A stretch of 64,000 bases of DNA from Meconema thalassinum (GCA_946902985.2 CAMPQE020000053.1:434001-498000), one strand, 5' to 3'; counted from the stretch's first letter, positions 43,991-56,479 are shown. Notes: a model not told the origin generated them from the sequence alone. Made by a program: numbers and translations.

Positions 43991-46900
43991 AGTTAGTAGT
44001 GTGTATCCAAGTTTATGGGTAATATTTAGCTGGTTAGAAACACACTATCAAGTACCAACGTTCGCCAGTATGTCAGTGACATTAGCATCTGATAGCCAAA
44101 GTTGGAGCTACTTGAAATTGAACTTGCTCTGAGCCTATGGGAGTTCGTATAAAAATCCTGCTATGGCCATTGACTGCAATACTTTTATCATCATAATATA
44201 GAGATAATAGTAAAATGCTCACACTTTATGTACAACATAATATTGATGAGTAGAAACGCCATCATTTACTGGTACTTCTTGAAGACAAGAAGCACCGGTA
44301 TCGGTACAGGTATTAAAAGAAGTAACTGCAATTATATTAATTCCACTTAGAGCTCTAGGTCTTATTAGTATTGTTCTACTTCCGTGATAATGTACGTCAC
44401 TGTTAACTGTTAGTACTACTGATTTCAGTCTGATATGTCCAGAAACGTAGGTTGCTGCTGGAAGCAAATGTTCGCATATGGTACTAGTGGAAGACAATTT
44501 ACTAACATTGCATCTAGAGGAAAATTTACCATCGTACAAGAATTGAAGCCAAACATTGGAGGAATTATATATAATCATGTAGCGTATGTGAATCTTAGTT
44601 TACCCGGTGGGAACAACTGAGGACACACATGCTCATCCATAGCGGCGAGAAGCCCTTTGTCATGTAGCGTATGTGCATCGATGTTTTTCAAAAAAGCACA
44701 TTAAAAGAAACACAAACTCTCCATAGCGGCGAAAAGACCTTTCAATGCAGCGTATGTGAATCTAAGTTCAAGCATAGAGGAACCTTGAATATACACAAGC
44801 TCACCCGTACCGGCAAGAAGCCCTTTTCATGTAGCGTATGTAATTCCGCGTTTAACCAGAGGGGAACTTAGAAGACACGCATGTCATCCATAGCGGCGAG
44901 AAGATCTTTTCATGTAGCGTATGTAAATCCAGTTCAACCAGAGGGGAATTTAAGACACGCCATGCTCATCCATAGCAGCGAGAAGCCTTACACTTGTATG
45001 TGATTCAAAGTTTAACCAAAGGGGTACTTTGTAGAGACACATGCTAGTCCATAGCGGTGAGATGCCCTTTACTTGTAGCGTATGAGAATTCAAGTTTTTC
45101 AAATAGGAACTTTGAAGGGACACATGCTAGTCCATAGCGGCCAGATGCCGTTCACATGTCACGTATACGAATCCAAGTTTATAGAGGGGAACTTTGAAGA
45201 GACATATGCTCATCTATAACTACGAGAAGCCGGATATTTGTATCGTATGAGAATCCAAGTTCAACCAGAGAAAATATTTGACAATACACAAGCTTATCCA
45301 TAGCGGCGATAAGCAATTTACATGTAGCGTATGTGAATCCAAATTTATGCAGATCGGACCTTTGAAGGGACACATGCTAGTGCATAGCGGCTCGATGCCG
45401 TTTGCATGTAACGTATGTGAATCGAAGTTCAATCAGAGAGGAACTATGAAGACACACATGTTCATCAATAGCTACGAGAAGCCGGATATTTGAATCGTAT
45501 CAGAATCCATGTTCAACCAGAGATAACATTTGACAATTCACATGCTCAATCATGGCGCCGAGAAGCCCTTTTCATGTAGCGTATGTGAATCCAAGTTAAC
45601 TACGAGAGCAAATTTGAATAGGGACATGCTCATCCATAGAGGTGAGAGTCCGAATACATGTAACGTATGTAAATCCAAGTTCAAACAAAGAGGACATCTG
45701 AAAATTCACACGCGCATCCATAGCGGCGAGAAGCCCTTTTCTTGTAGCGTATGTGAATCCAACTTTTCGTACAGACGATCTTTGAAGAGACACATGCGTG
45801 TCCATAGCAGCCAGAGGTAATATACATGTAGCGTATGTGAATCCAAGTTTACCCGCAGGGAAATTTTGAATAACAAAAAGCTCGGTCACAGCGGTGAGAA
45901 GCCGTTCTCATGTAGCGTATGAAACCAAGTTTAACCGAAAGAAAACTTGAAGACGCACATTGTCGTCCAATGCCTAGAAAAGCCTTTTTCATGTAGCGTA
46001 GGGGAATTTCAAGTTTTAGCTGAATGGATCTTTGAAGGGTCACATGCTAGTCCATACATTGCGGCGGGAAGACATTTTAATGTAGCGTAAGTAAATAAAA
46101 GTTTCCCGAAAGAGGAAATATGAAGAATCATGTGCTATTCCAAAGCAGCAAGATGCCATATTCAAGTAGCGGATGTGAATCAAAGTTTATACTTTGAGGA
46201 CTTTTCAAGAGGCACATGTTAGTTTATAGCGGTGAGAAGCTATAATCATGTAGCGTATCATAATCAAACTTTACACGGAGAGGACATTTGTAGACACACA
46301 TGCTTATTCATAGTGACGAAAAGCTATAATCGTGTACCGCATGTGAATCAAAATTTACAAAGTGTGAAAGATTTAACGCTTGCTATCCATAGCAGCAATA
46401 ATCCATATTCATGTAGCGTATGCAATGATTAATACACAAAACGAGGATATTTTTAGAGATACATGTTAATCCATAGCGCTTAGAAGCCAAATTCATATAG
46501 CGTATCTGAATCCAAGATAACCAAGACGGGACCTTTGAAGAGCCTCATGCATATCCTTAGCGACGAAAATCCATATTCATGTGGCGCATTTGAATCAATG
46601 TGTGCCCTTAGAGGACATTTTATGATGCAAATGCCTCTCTATAGTGGCTAGAAGCCATGCTGATGTTATGTATGTGAAATCAAGATTGGACAGAGAGTAA
46701 ATTTCAAGAAACACTGGCTTATCCATAGAAGTTATAAAACCTATTCCTTTGGCGTATGCTAAGGCAAATTAAAGGACAAACGATCATTGAAGATACGAAT
46801 ATTAATCCATAGCTGCGAGGAACCACATGCATCTAGCGAATAAGAATCTATGTATACCCAAAGAGGACATCGCATGACACACATGCTCATCCATAAAGGC

Positions 46901-47070
46901 GAGATGCTATATTCATGTAGCGTATGTGAATCCAAGTTCATCTTTAGAGGACATTTGAAAGCATAGATGCGAATACATGGGGGCGCAGATCCATATTTAT
47001 GTATCAAATGCAAAGACATTTTTACAAAGTGGGAAAATTGAAAGTTGGTCATGCTAATCCATAGCCACTA

Positions 47071-48400
47071 GGTGCGTTCAATAAGTAACGATTCCAGAGG
47101 CTGGAATGCGCAAACCGGTGACATCGGCAAATCGTGGCGTGTGTAACGAGGTGTGGTTCCAAGCAGAGCGTCGAAGGTCACAGCCCTTCGCTAGAGGGCA
47201 CGCGTGCACGTCACGTGACGATCCAAAGCGAGCAGCAGCATTCATCAATCGTCCAACGCTGCCGTTCGCATAGCAAACAGTGACATGGGGGAGTCGAACG
47301 AAGAGCAAAGAGGTGTAGTTCGGTTTCGGACAGCGTAAGGAGTAGGGGGAACGGACATTCATCGCCGGATGTCACAAGTGTCCGGCGAACACTGCATGTA
47401 TGTCCCTTGCAAGGGTCAAGGCGTGGCACAAGCTCTTCAGGGAAGGACGGGTGTCGTTAGCCGATGATGCCCGGTCTAGGGCACCCCACTGCATTACCGA
47501 TGACAACGTCCAGCTGATTGATGCACTCATTACCCTGGACTGCCGATTGAGAGTGAACGCCATAGACGTCGTGGTCAGATTGAGCGTCGGAGGTGTGCAC
47601 ACCATCATGAAGGAACGACTGCATTTGCGCAAAGTGTGTGCCCAATGGGTGCCCCACATTCTTCAACCACACCAGGAAGCATGTCGAATGGCCCGCTGTA
47701 TTGGTCATCTGCAGCGCTATGCGAGGGAAGGGAATGGGTTCTTGGCACGAGTGGTGGCTGGAGATGAGTCATGGTGTCATTACTTCGAACCAGAATCCAA
47801 ACGACAAAGCCTCCATTGTAATCATCCAGGGTCACCACCACCCAAAAAAGGCAAGGCCATTCACGTGAGTGCAGGAAAGGTAATGCTGACGTTCTTCTTT
47901 TACCAAGATGGCCCTTTTCTGATACACTTCATGCCGCACGGGACAACAGTGAATGCCCAACGTTTCTCGCAAACCTTGACCACCCTTCGACAAACGATCA
48001 AAACAAAACGACCAGGCAATCTCACCCGTTGGGTCATTTTGCTCCACGACAATGCACGACCTCATACGGCCAACACAGTCGCGGCACTTCTGCAGAAATT
48101 CAAAGTGGAGGTTCTCGGCTACCCTCCATACAGTCCAGGTCAAGACCTCTCCCTGTGATGACGCCATGTTTGGTCCCCTGAAAAGGGCTCTGCGGGGCCA
48201 ACGATTCACCTCGGACGTTGATGTCCAGCTGTACGTGTGGAACTGGTTCACATAGCAGCCCAGGGAATTTTATAAGACAGCCATTCACCGCCTCGTGTCA
48301 CAGTGGGACAAATGCCTCAACAGCCAGGGCCAATACTTGTAACATTTACGTGCTGGTTTCTGTAATTATGCCTCCGGCTCGTTACTTTTTGATCGCACCT
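47071..48400 (+). mobile_element. mariner-family transposon, defective
   Basis: The terminal inverted repeats are GGTGCGTTCAATAAGTAACG at 47071-47090 and the complement of GTTACTTTTTGATCGCACC at 48381-48399, with TA beside both ends (1-base ambiguity on the right). The 1.33-kb length and transposase type fit Tc1/mariner. It splits a zinc-finger unit: the finger reads ATCCATAGCCAC on the left and resumes TATATGTAAC on the right. Confidence 0.9.
47285..48345 (+). pseudogene. mariner transposase, multiply broken
   Basis: The start at 47285 gives MGESNEEQRGVVRFRTA, then an in-frame TAA. IHRRMSQVSGEHCM ends in a 4-base ATGT duplication that shifts frame near 47397. The main frame 47400-48158 holds the helix-turn-helix remainder and the catalytic blocks AGDESWCHYFEPESKRQS and LLHDNARPHTANT. 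A further shift at about 48150 falls next to the third acidic block (YPPYSPGQ, then SPCDDAMFGPLK), and a TAG interrupts WFT/QPREF at 48253. The C terminus HRLVSQWDKCLN is typical of SETMAR-type mariners. All three catalytic Asp positions (D,D34D type) can be identified. Confidence 0.9.
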
Positions 48401-48600
48401 TATATGTAACATGCGAAGAAAATTTTAAACAAAGAGGATCATTGGAGAGTCACATGTTAATCCATAGCGGTGAGATCTGGAGTAAGGTACTGTTTGCAAA
48501 GCAAAATTTACTCTGAAGCAACATTTAAAGACACAATTCCTAAACAATAGGGCCGAGAGACTATTGTTATGTTGTAAACCCAAATTCAATTAATCTTACA

Positions 48601-49330
48601 GTATATGAGAAAGTTAATCACATTCTAATTCTTGTTGGAAAGAAGCGATATTCCCGAAGTATTTGCGAAACAACTCAGCTAGTTGTTGCTGTTAGCGTCT
48701 TCAGTCTTTTCACTGGGTTAATCCATCCCTCTGTGCCTTTATGTCCTGAGTAAATCGTTCCATCTCTTCAGTCAAAATTTGAGGCAATCTTTTTAACATA
48801 TTCCAACCTATGTCTATCCTTATAGTTCTTATCCTTTTCACCTCCTTCCTTAATAAAGATCTATATGCGTCCTGGCAACTTATCTCGTATCTTCGTTGGT
48901 TATCGCCAGAAATATTTCCACTGGGCTACACTTTTAAATACCTCTCAATTTATTGCCCTGATAGCCTTCTGATACTCTTGTCACACTAGATTTCGAGGGC
49001 TCTTAATCTCCGCTTTTATGCTGCTTCAACTGTGCAGCTTTTACTTCCTTGGCGTGCCACACTCCAGAAACATGTCAAACAGACCTCTTAATACGTATAC
49101 CTATATTTGACGTAAAAACGTAGTTATTCTTCATAAATGCCGTCCCTGCCTGAGTCAACCTATTGCAATATTCTCTTTGCTTCGTCCACGACTTTATTTT
49201 GCTTCTTAATTAGCAAAAGTCTCCTACTTCATTTTGCTTTTCACTTACTAATTTGGTGTCAATGTAGGTTTCTGAATTCCTGTGGCTCCATTCCATGATT
49301 TTGGTTTACATAAATTGATTTTCATCATGA
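48601..49330 (-). pseudogene. LINE reverse transcriptase 3' end, heavily decayed
   Basis: The minus strand still reads KIMEWSHRNSETYIDTKLVS, then EKQNEVGDF and FTSNIGIRIKRSVLHVSGVW, matching the family at 31700 (CKTKLLECRQIKSETSMNLK). It ends in a short CAA-type tail near 48685. No catalytic box remains. Confidence 0.7.
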
Positions 49331-49607
49331 ATTACGTTCTAAATACTATGCCTGTCTGTCCACCTGGGATGGACAGGCGGTCACATGCGAGGCAACATGG
49401 GCACAGTGTGAGCACGCGTCCTGGGTTATGTCTGCAAAAATTCTCTACACACTACCCTCATGTTCCCCTTAAAGGATTCAAGGAAAATGTACATAACAAC
49501 ACAACACTGTGTGATAAAACATTATTTTAAAAAATACTTCACATATTTTCCACAAAAGCAATGTTTATCAGCAACAAACGGAATATTATGCACTTCATTG
49601 TGATGAA
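49331..49607. other. Unassigned spacer with small palindrome
   Basis: It contains CTGTCCACCTGGGATGGACAG near 49356, a short imperfect hairpin. The 82-codon open frame at 49282-49530 has no homology I recognise. Confidence 0.35.
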
Positions 49608-51310
49608 CACAGCAGAAGGAGCAAATAATATCTACAGACTGGCGAAATATCGCCATCGTTCCACTCAAGATTTTGGACATGTTATGATCATTAAGAATGA
49701 AAATCAACAACCTCTACGGAAACCTAATGAGATCCTTAACCGATGGAAACAGCACTTCGAAAATATTAGCAACGAAGAATTTCCGCATCCGCCACTACCA
49801 GCTGCGGATCCTGTACCTGGTCCAGTACCAGCCATCACGGTTGCCGAAGTGGAGACCGCTATGAAGAAAATGAAAAATGGAAAGGCAACTGGACCGGATG
49901 ATCTCCCATCGGAGGTGTGGAAGATGCTTGGATCTCAAGAAGCTCAGTTTCTAGCAGATCTCTTCAACAAGATCATCAATGAAAACGAAGCTCCTCTTAC
50001 TTGGCTCAGCAGTGTAACAATACCAATTTGGAAAGGTAAAGGAGATGTGCACAGCTGCTTAAATTATCGACCGATTCGCCTGCTTTGCCACACTATGAAG
50101 ATATTTGAGCGTATCCTGGATACACGCCTTCGTGACATAATCAAGATTGCCCCAAACCAGTGTGGTTTTATGAAAGGTACAGGGACAATCGATGCTATTC
50201 ACGCCGCTCGTCTTTTGATGGAAAGGCACCTAGAAAAGCGGAAACCACTCCATATAGCCTTCTAGGATCTTGAAATGGCCTTCGACAGGGTACCTCGTGA
50301 TCTAATATGTTATGCACTACGACAGCATGGGGTACCAGAAGCATATGTTCAATGGGTTCAGCTTCTTTTTCGGAATGTTACCAGCTATGTCCGATGTGCT
50401 TCAGGAAACTCCGCAACTTTTCCCATCAGAGTTGGTGTTCATCAGGGGTCAGCTTTGTCCCCGCTCCTGTTCATCATCTGTCTTGACACCATCGCAGCCG
50501 AACTACTGCAACTACATCCCTGGACCTTGCTCTATGCTGACGATATCATTGTAGCCTGCAAGTCTCGCCAAGAATTGGAACAACATGTTCAATGTTGGAA
50601 GACTGCACTAGACACCCATGGCCTACGACTTAATATTGGGAAGACAGAGTATATGGAGTGTGGAGTATCAAGTGAAGGATCTATTCACATTGATGGCACT
50701 GAACTCCGAAAATCATCTGTATTCAAATACTTGGGTACGCTAATCTGTTCAGACGGCCAAACACTCCCAGATGTCTGAAACAGAATCAACGCTGCATGAC
50801 TGAAATGGCGCCAAGTTACTGGAGTCCTTTTTGACCGGAATGTGCCACTATATCTGAAGTCGAAAATTTACAGAACCATCGTTCGACCAGTAGCACTGTA
50901 TGGTACTGAATGCTGGCCAGTAACGAAGAGACATGAACAACAACTAAGATGATTCGCTGGACACAGGGACTTACTAGACTGGACCGCATCAGGAATGACA
51001 ATGTTCGAGCTACATTTGGTGTGGCTCCAATTCATGAAAATATGCGGGAGAGCAGTCTGCGTTGGTATTGCCATGTACTGCGTAGCAATCACACTTCAGT
51101 TGCGAGAACTGCACTTGACATCAGTCCAGAAGGCCGACGACAACGAGGCCGACCGAGAAAGCGCTGTCTGGATACTATGCGGGAGGACATGCAACTAGTG
51201 AATGCCACAACTAGAGACGCTCAAGATCGAGCAGTATGGAAGAAAAAGTGCAGAAAAGCAGACCCTGCAATAAAGCGGGATTAATGCTAGGAAGATGATG
51301 ATGATTGTGA
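49608..51310 (+). pseudogene. RTE-like LINE reverse transcriptase, 5'-truncated
   Basis: The plus strand starts inside the element at EGANNIYRLAKYRHRSTQDF. It has YFENISNEEFPHPPLP-type spacing (here HFENISNEEFPHPPL), KNGKATGPDDLPSEVW, NYRPIRLLCHTMKIFERIL, then a TAG after HIAF. It continues with MAFDRVPRDLICYALRQHG, VGVHQGSALSPLLF and the catalytic LLYADDIIV. Further TGA stops near 50777 and 50799 and a frameshift near 50950 precede the C terminus RWYCHVLRSN and RRQRGRPRKRCLDTM, stopping at 51284. The 3' tail is (GAT)n-like (51291 onward). It is the same broad clade as the 13.6-kb copy but a different subfamily, in opposite orientation. Confidence 0.88.
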
Positions 51311-52714
51311 TGAAAATTAATTTGCGACGGCAAAACAAATAGTGATTTGTGCATCTCGAAATAAAAATACATAATTTTTATCTTCTTAAGAGTCTATTTG
51401 TTATGACTATAGTTCAAGAATACAATTTAATAATTTTTATCTATACAGGAGAGAATGCACAATCATCTATCTAAATAAAAATTGTGAAAATTAAGGAATT
51501 AAATTTATGCCACATTTTGCGGCCGTATACTCCACCAATTAAATTTAGGAGCTTCGAAATTGTTTCACACGTCATTATCAAATATGTAAAGTTATTTATA
51601 GATCACATTCATTTCAAAATTGGATCGAACAAAAGTTGGATGGTTGTTGACAACATCCATTAACTAAGCAAGGCTTTCTCAAGACGTTATAGTTCTTAGC
51701 CGTAAAACATATTCTGACACTTGAAAATTATGATTTACTAGAAGATCTTTCGAAAAAAATATAATTATATTCAATTTAATTGAATGTGTCCCCACCAGAA
51801 CGTTGCAAGTGACAAACCAAATTTTACTGGAACTGAAAAAAAAAACACGTTTATTTCGCAAATTTATTGAATAATGATACTTTTTAAGGTAATATAACCT
51901 CAATTGGGGATTTTATCTACTACTCTTCCATTTCAGAATGAAAAGCTCATTATCTATCAAGTTATAAACAAAATATTTTTCTTTCAGAGTTAGAACGTTG
52001 CGTGTGCTGTACATGCAACGTTCTAATATTGTACTCCACTGCCCCTGTTATAATACTTGCAACGTTTTGCCCAAATGGATTTATTTTCTCATTATGTAAA
52101 GAAATGATTTTATTTCCTATATTGTCCAAACATATATAACGTATACAAATAAAATAGAATAATTATTTTCTTTTCAGACAAAATAAGAAATAAGATTTTC
52201 AGTAAATAACATATAGCTTACCTTCTCCTAAATACATGGGTATAGTCTGCCTTTTCAAGGAGTATAATTGAATGGTGGTTGTAATAGCCTGTTGAAAACA
52301 ACGTGCTATACGGATATAAGACTTTGATTGATTGAATCCTTACCTGAATTATATATACACACAACAACAGCTTCCTACGTAAATCCTTCCCTGTATAAGA
52401 GTACGCACACTAGTAAGCCTTCAGACATCATAGTCACACAGGTGATCAGACAACTTCAACACACCCAAGTACACGGGGCTACAAGACCATGATGCCGCAG
52501 AGCTCCTAGAAATCAAAAACAAAACTAACAACAATAAACTCTACCTCGGATTAAAGACAACGAATTTTAATCGCCATAGTTGAGTGTTGAAGTATGAGGT
52601 GTTATAAATATATTATAATATTTTTGATTGCAAATGCACACTATATATGCTTACATTATAACGTGTGAATAGTTAAAATCAATAAATACGAAAAATAAAC
52701 GAAGTAAAATATTC
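51311..52714. other. AT-rich non-coding stretch with a repeated GCAACGTT motif
   Basis: There is no gene. The octamer GCAACGTT or its complement occurs four times within 270 bp (51800, 51996, 52015, 52059), two of them forming the hairpin listed separately. Confidence 0.5.
51990..52026. repeat. Perfect 12-bp inverted repeat
   Basis: TTAGAACGTTGC (51990-52001) and GCAACGTTCTAA (52015-52026) are separated by 13 bp. This would form a short hairpin or a bidirectional protein-binding site; no function is known. Confidence 0.85.
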
Positions 52715-52792
52715 GAACCCGCTGGGATTTGATCCACGAACCTCCAGACTATGAGTCCAGGTCACTACCAGTACGCCACACATGCCAAACAC
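52715..52792 (-). repeat. tRNA-like sequence, probably pseudo-tRNA or SINE head
   Basis: The minus strand reads TGTGTGGCGTACTGGTAG, an anticodon-arm-like CTGGACTCATAGTCTGG with CAT in the loop, and a T-arm-like GTGGATCAAATCCC. The acceptor ends do not pair convincingly, so I do not call a functional tRNA. Confidence 0.5.
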
Positions 52793-53169
52793 TAACACAT
52801 ATTAAACAACTCCACAATATTTTGTCTTGCAATAAACGATTTCATTAGAGTTTTATGCTGTTTCCAAATATGTTATATCTTCTTCAGTACATTTCCTAAA
52901 GGATATGAAGTTACGGAAATATATGGATTTAAGAGCATACGATAGCGGCCATTTAACCCAATGGGACGCCACGGACAAGCACGATATGGCATGGTCAGTC
53001 TGAACTGTTAGTGACTACTGCAGTTACATATTCTATTTTAAGATGCTAATATCCTACCGGTCACCTCCTTGAGGACAGTTTAAACCTTCCTATGTACGAT
53101 GATCGCATTTTATAAAGCCTGGCCCTGTTGAATCGTAAGTTACGGCTTGGCAATAATACTTGCATGATT
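52793..53169. other. Unassigned stretch
   Basis: No gene, repeat or RNA is identified. Confidence 0.35.
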
Positions 53170-53755
53170 CGAACATCCGCCATCTTGAAACTCTTTGGCT
53201 GATGACCTTGTAATTGTGCAAAAGACACTTCTCACAGGTATATTGTTGCAAAATTTGGTAGAGATCGGATGATTGGGTAAGTCATAATATGATTTAAGCT
53301 CAGAACATTTGGGTGGGCGCCATTTCTTTTTTATTATGATGGTGGCGATATAAAACATGACACTGAGTTGTCCCTTACTAGTGCTACCTGTGTATTAAAG
53401 TTGGTTCAATTGGGTTTCGTTGTGTGTGAATTGATAGGGGGATCGAATTGCCATCATACACGGCTACCATCGACAAACAATTGAGCTGATGACCTTGTAG
53501 TTTGTTCAAAAGACGCTTCTCACACAAAGGTATGTAATTGCAAAACTTGGTAGCGGTCAGATGATTAGGTTAGTCATAATTTGATTTTAGCTTTGACCAT
53601 TTGGGTGGCCGCCATTACGTTTTCATCAAGACGGCGGCGATCTAAAACATGACACTGAGGTGCCCTCTGCTAGTGCTACCTGTGTACCAAATTTCGTTCA
53701 ATTCGGTTTCACCGTGTTTGAATTGATAGGTTGGGAGACAGACATACCAAATAAC
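53170..53755 (+). repeat. Tandem pair of about 286-bp units
   Basis: TGATGACCTTGTA, AAAGAC(A/G)CTTCTCACA, AACATGACACTGAG and GTGCTACCTGTGTA recur in the same order at 53201 and 53487. Divergence is moderate. Phrases such as AAATTTCGTTCAATTCGGTTT-like sequence near the end resemble a dispersed insect repeat. Confidence 0.75.
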
Positions 53756-53997
53756 ACACACACTATGTTTGGTCCGGTGTAGATCTCATGTCTACTTTTA
53801 TTTTGCAAAAATCGAAAGTAGGCTAAGAAATAAAAATCCATACGGAATTATTCATTTTGACATCGCTTTCAGCACCTCCGGGCGTAGCATAGTTACTCGA
53901 ATGCTGGTTAAACTGAAGAGCTGGAGTTGTGCACATGGTCATCGATCTATTACCAGAACTGTACGCGTGACAGACATAGGTCATTCACGGAATCTGT

Positions 53998-54231
53998 GTG
54001 ATACAAGAGCAAAAGACTCGCTTGTCGGAAGATAAGACAACATCTGGGTTGTCAAATAATGTTAATGTTGGAGGCGAAAGTGACGATGAAATTTCACGAG
54101 GTCACCAACTCCGTGGTGTTGTTATCAGTGACAGTTTTGCTGACTCGAAGAGTGACGGAAATGAAGACGAACGTGTAGGCAAGAATGACTTCATTGTAAA
54201 TAATAACGCAGTGTTAGTGAAATATTCGTAG
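53998..54231 (+). CDS. Unassigned acidic ORF, 77 codons
   Basis: The frame is rich in Asp, Ser, Asn and Glu (GGESDDEISRGHQL, SKSDGNEDERVGKND). Composition differs from the surrounding AT-rich DNA, but I recognise no family. It could be a piece of a transposase linker or a chance frame. Confidence 0.2.
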   Translation: MIQEQKTRLSEDKTTSGLSNNVNVGGESDDEISRGHQLRGVVISDSFADSKSDGNEDERVGKNDFIVNNNAVLVKYS

Positions 54232-56470
54232 GAATTTGAACTAGGTTCGAGCCCCACCCACTGTATCTCGACAGTCGAGGTCCTAAGCATGCCCATACTC
54301 TAATGAGCTATACCTTTTATTTACAAACTGCTGCTCACAGACAAGTGAGAGTGAGCCATAATGTAGCTCAAAACATGAGAAATCGTAAATGTGGTATTTC
54401 AGATTTCATTAGTTTTTTTCTTCTTTTGAGTTTGTGATTTAATTTTTCAAGTCAATAATCTTGATTGGAAATGTTGTTGTTGATTCATTTAGGGGCTTTA
54501 CGACATTGTGGTCAAGTAGTCCCGTGTACTTATACATCTTGAATAAATCAATTCCACAACTTATGATCTTAAGGGATTCTTACCCTTATCACAATCAACT
54601 AACATACACAATTACAATTCTCACTTTTCAAATTTATCCTGCTTAACATCGAATCAAATCCGTTTTCCAACACAACAACTTCTTTCACATATTAATTCCT
54701 TTTCCCATGAAATGTGACATATCGCTTTTAAAGATGCACGACCCCCAAAATTCATAAACACTAATATAAAGTGAGAACTTGCATATCGGGTGGATACCAC
54801 CAATGGTGATGGATCAGTTCGTCCACCATGGTAATATTCTAACCCTCCATACTCATCATGGTGAGACATTTCATACACGTTTTCATCCCACCCTTCACAA
54901 ACTTTACACACATTTCGATTACACTTAATTTCCCTTTCTGAGTGTACTTAAACATATGAAATTTCCATTTTATATTTATAACACTCAAAATATATGTAAT
55001 ACACTTGAAAAATATTTGTAGAACAATTGATAAATATTTATATATACAAATGTTTACTTCTGGCATTAAATAATGCCTTTCGCACACAATGTGATTCTAT
55101 TCCTTAATCCACTTTCTTCAATCGTCCTATCCAACAAATGTAGGCGTCAGCGTACTTATACAGCTGGTCCTAACATCTGCTTGAATAAGTGATAGTCTCT
55201 GACTCTTACCCGTTGGTTCCCTGTTCACCTCGGTAAGGCCTATTTCCACTGTCAATCTCCGGTTATCCAATCGACACTGACTTTCTTGTACGGGCGCGAT
55301 ACATTCTCTTGTGGATACACTGATGTACTTTTGCCGAGTTTCTCGTTTAATTAACGTTCCTTTAGAGTCGCAGTCTAGTTTCAAACTGGCACTCCGCTTT
55401 ATGTGGTTCTCCACTCTATTTACACGTTTATAATGTTTCTCGCTTGAACTCCTTACTCGGATTCTTTCACTTTAAATGTTTTGAAACTTAACTAGCTTCA
55501 AACGGTTATTGCTGCTGTCGACTTGAAACTATTTTCGAAATAATATCCCTCGAACTGTCACTTTTATCACAAACTTCCCATGCATGGGCAAGTTTAGATT
55601 GTCGAAGATTAGGTGATGACCCTACTTGGTCGTTAAAAGCACTGGTTAAAACAATATAACACACTTGGTGTTCACGAATCCTGAATACATGATACCGTCG
55701 AACAGTATAACACCGTCTCGGCGTTTACGAAGACTGAACTCTTAATACTGGCGAAGCAGCACTACCTCCACAGAAGTTCCCTGAAGACTGCATACTTGTC
55801 GAAACTGTATAATCCCTCGGGGTTTCGCAATATACTGAATATTGGTGAAACAGCGTGATACCCCTTCCTTAGGGCTCACCTAGACTGAATATCCTTGCAC
55901 CAGATTTATCCGCGAAGGCTAAATGACGTAGTGCTTTCATGACACTTCTTCCCTACTCTTTAATTGGACAATTTTATAAATCAAAAATTCTCGTTCTAGT
56001 TATCAGTTACTGTGGCGTACTTCAATGTTAATAATTTTGCGTATTTCTGGAGATAATGGTTATTTCACAACGTTGCCGACTCTGCTTGCTGCTAAATATC
56101 GTTGTAATGCTGCTTGAATCAGCATCCAGGGGGAATTCCCCTGCCTAGTGCTAGTTCTAAGTCACTGTAGAAATCCCTTGGCTCGTTGTGTTATCTAATT
56201 TATGGTGAGTGAATCACCTCGCGCACGTGTGAGTTTCGTCAACTTATTGCTCCAAGCTTCAAGCTGTGTGTCAATATGCAGACATCTCATCCAGCTTCTA
56301 ACTAAAGCCTTTAAGGAATATTATGTTCCTATCTTAATCATGACGGGATACGATTCCTTTTTACCGTGGACCTCATATCTCGCCTACCATCAAGTGGTCA
56401 TGAGATCTTTCAACACTTTTAATTTCCTGAAGAATATCCTGAGGTCCTTAGATCGTGTCCTTTGAGCCTT
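54232..56470. other. Non-coding stretch with one degenerate repeat
   Basis: A B-box-like GGTTCGAGCCCC near 54246 may be a SINE scrap. At 55655-55910 lies the degenerate 50-bp array listed below. Open frames at 54654-54911 and 55127-55414 (minus) have no recognised homology. Confidence 0.4.
55655..55910 (+). repeat. Degenerate array of about 50-bp units, five copies
   Basis: Each unit loosely follows a C/T-rich start, GGCGTTTACGAA or a variant, CTGAATA, a TGG(C/T)GAA-like block and a TATAAC- or GATAC-like end. Identity is low, and the reading is by eye. Confidence 0.45.
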
Positions 56471-56479
56471 GTTCATGAG

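Larger units (their letters stand above)
44429..48600 (+). pseudogene. Poly-C2H2 zinc-finger exon, about 30 decayed fingers
   Basis: An acceptor GATTTCAG ends at 44428. The exon opens SDMSRNVGCC and shares a leader (TSGRQFTNIASRGKFTIVQ) with the minus-strand finger exon at 57.6 kb (SGNSVRQYANSASIGKCTN). Finger units of about 84 bp then run to 47065 and resume after the mariner to about 48600. Best fragments are 44671-44871, 45278-45493 and 45530-45820 (CSVCESKFKHRGTL; CNVCKSKFKQRGHLKIH; HSGEKPFSCSVCESNF). Fingers further right have lost Cys, His and phase. C2H2 arrays bind DNA; this exon is too broken to encode one. Confidence 0.85.

Noticed and set aside
52715..52792. Functional tRNA-Met on the minus strand
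   Set aside because: A CAT anticodon-like loop and T-arm are visible, but the acceptor stem does not pair convincingly and the D-arm is irregular.
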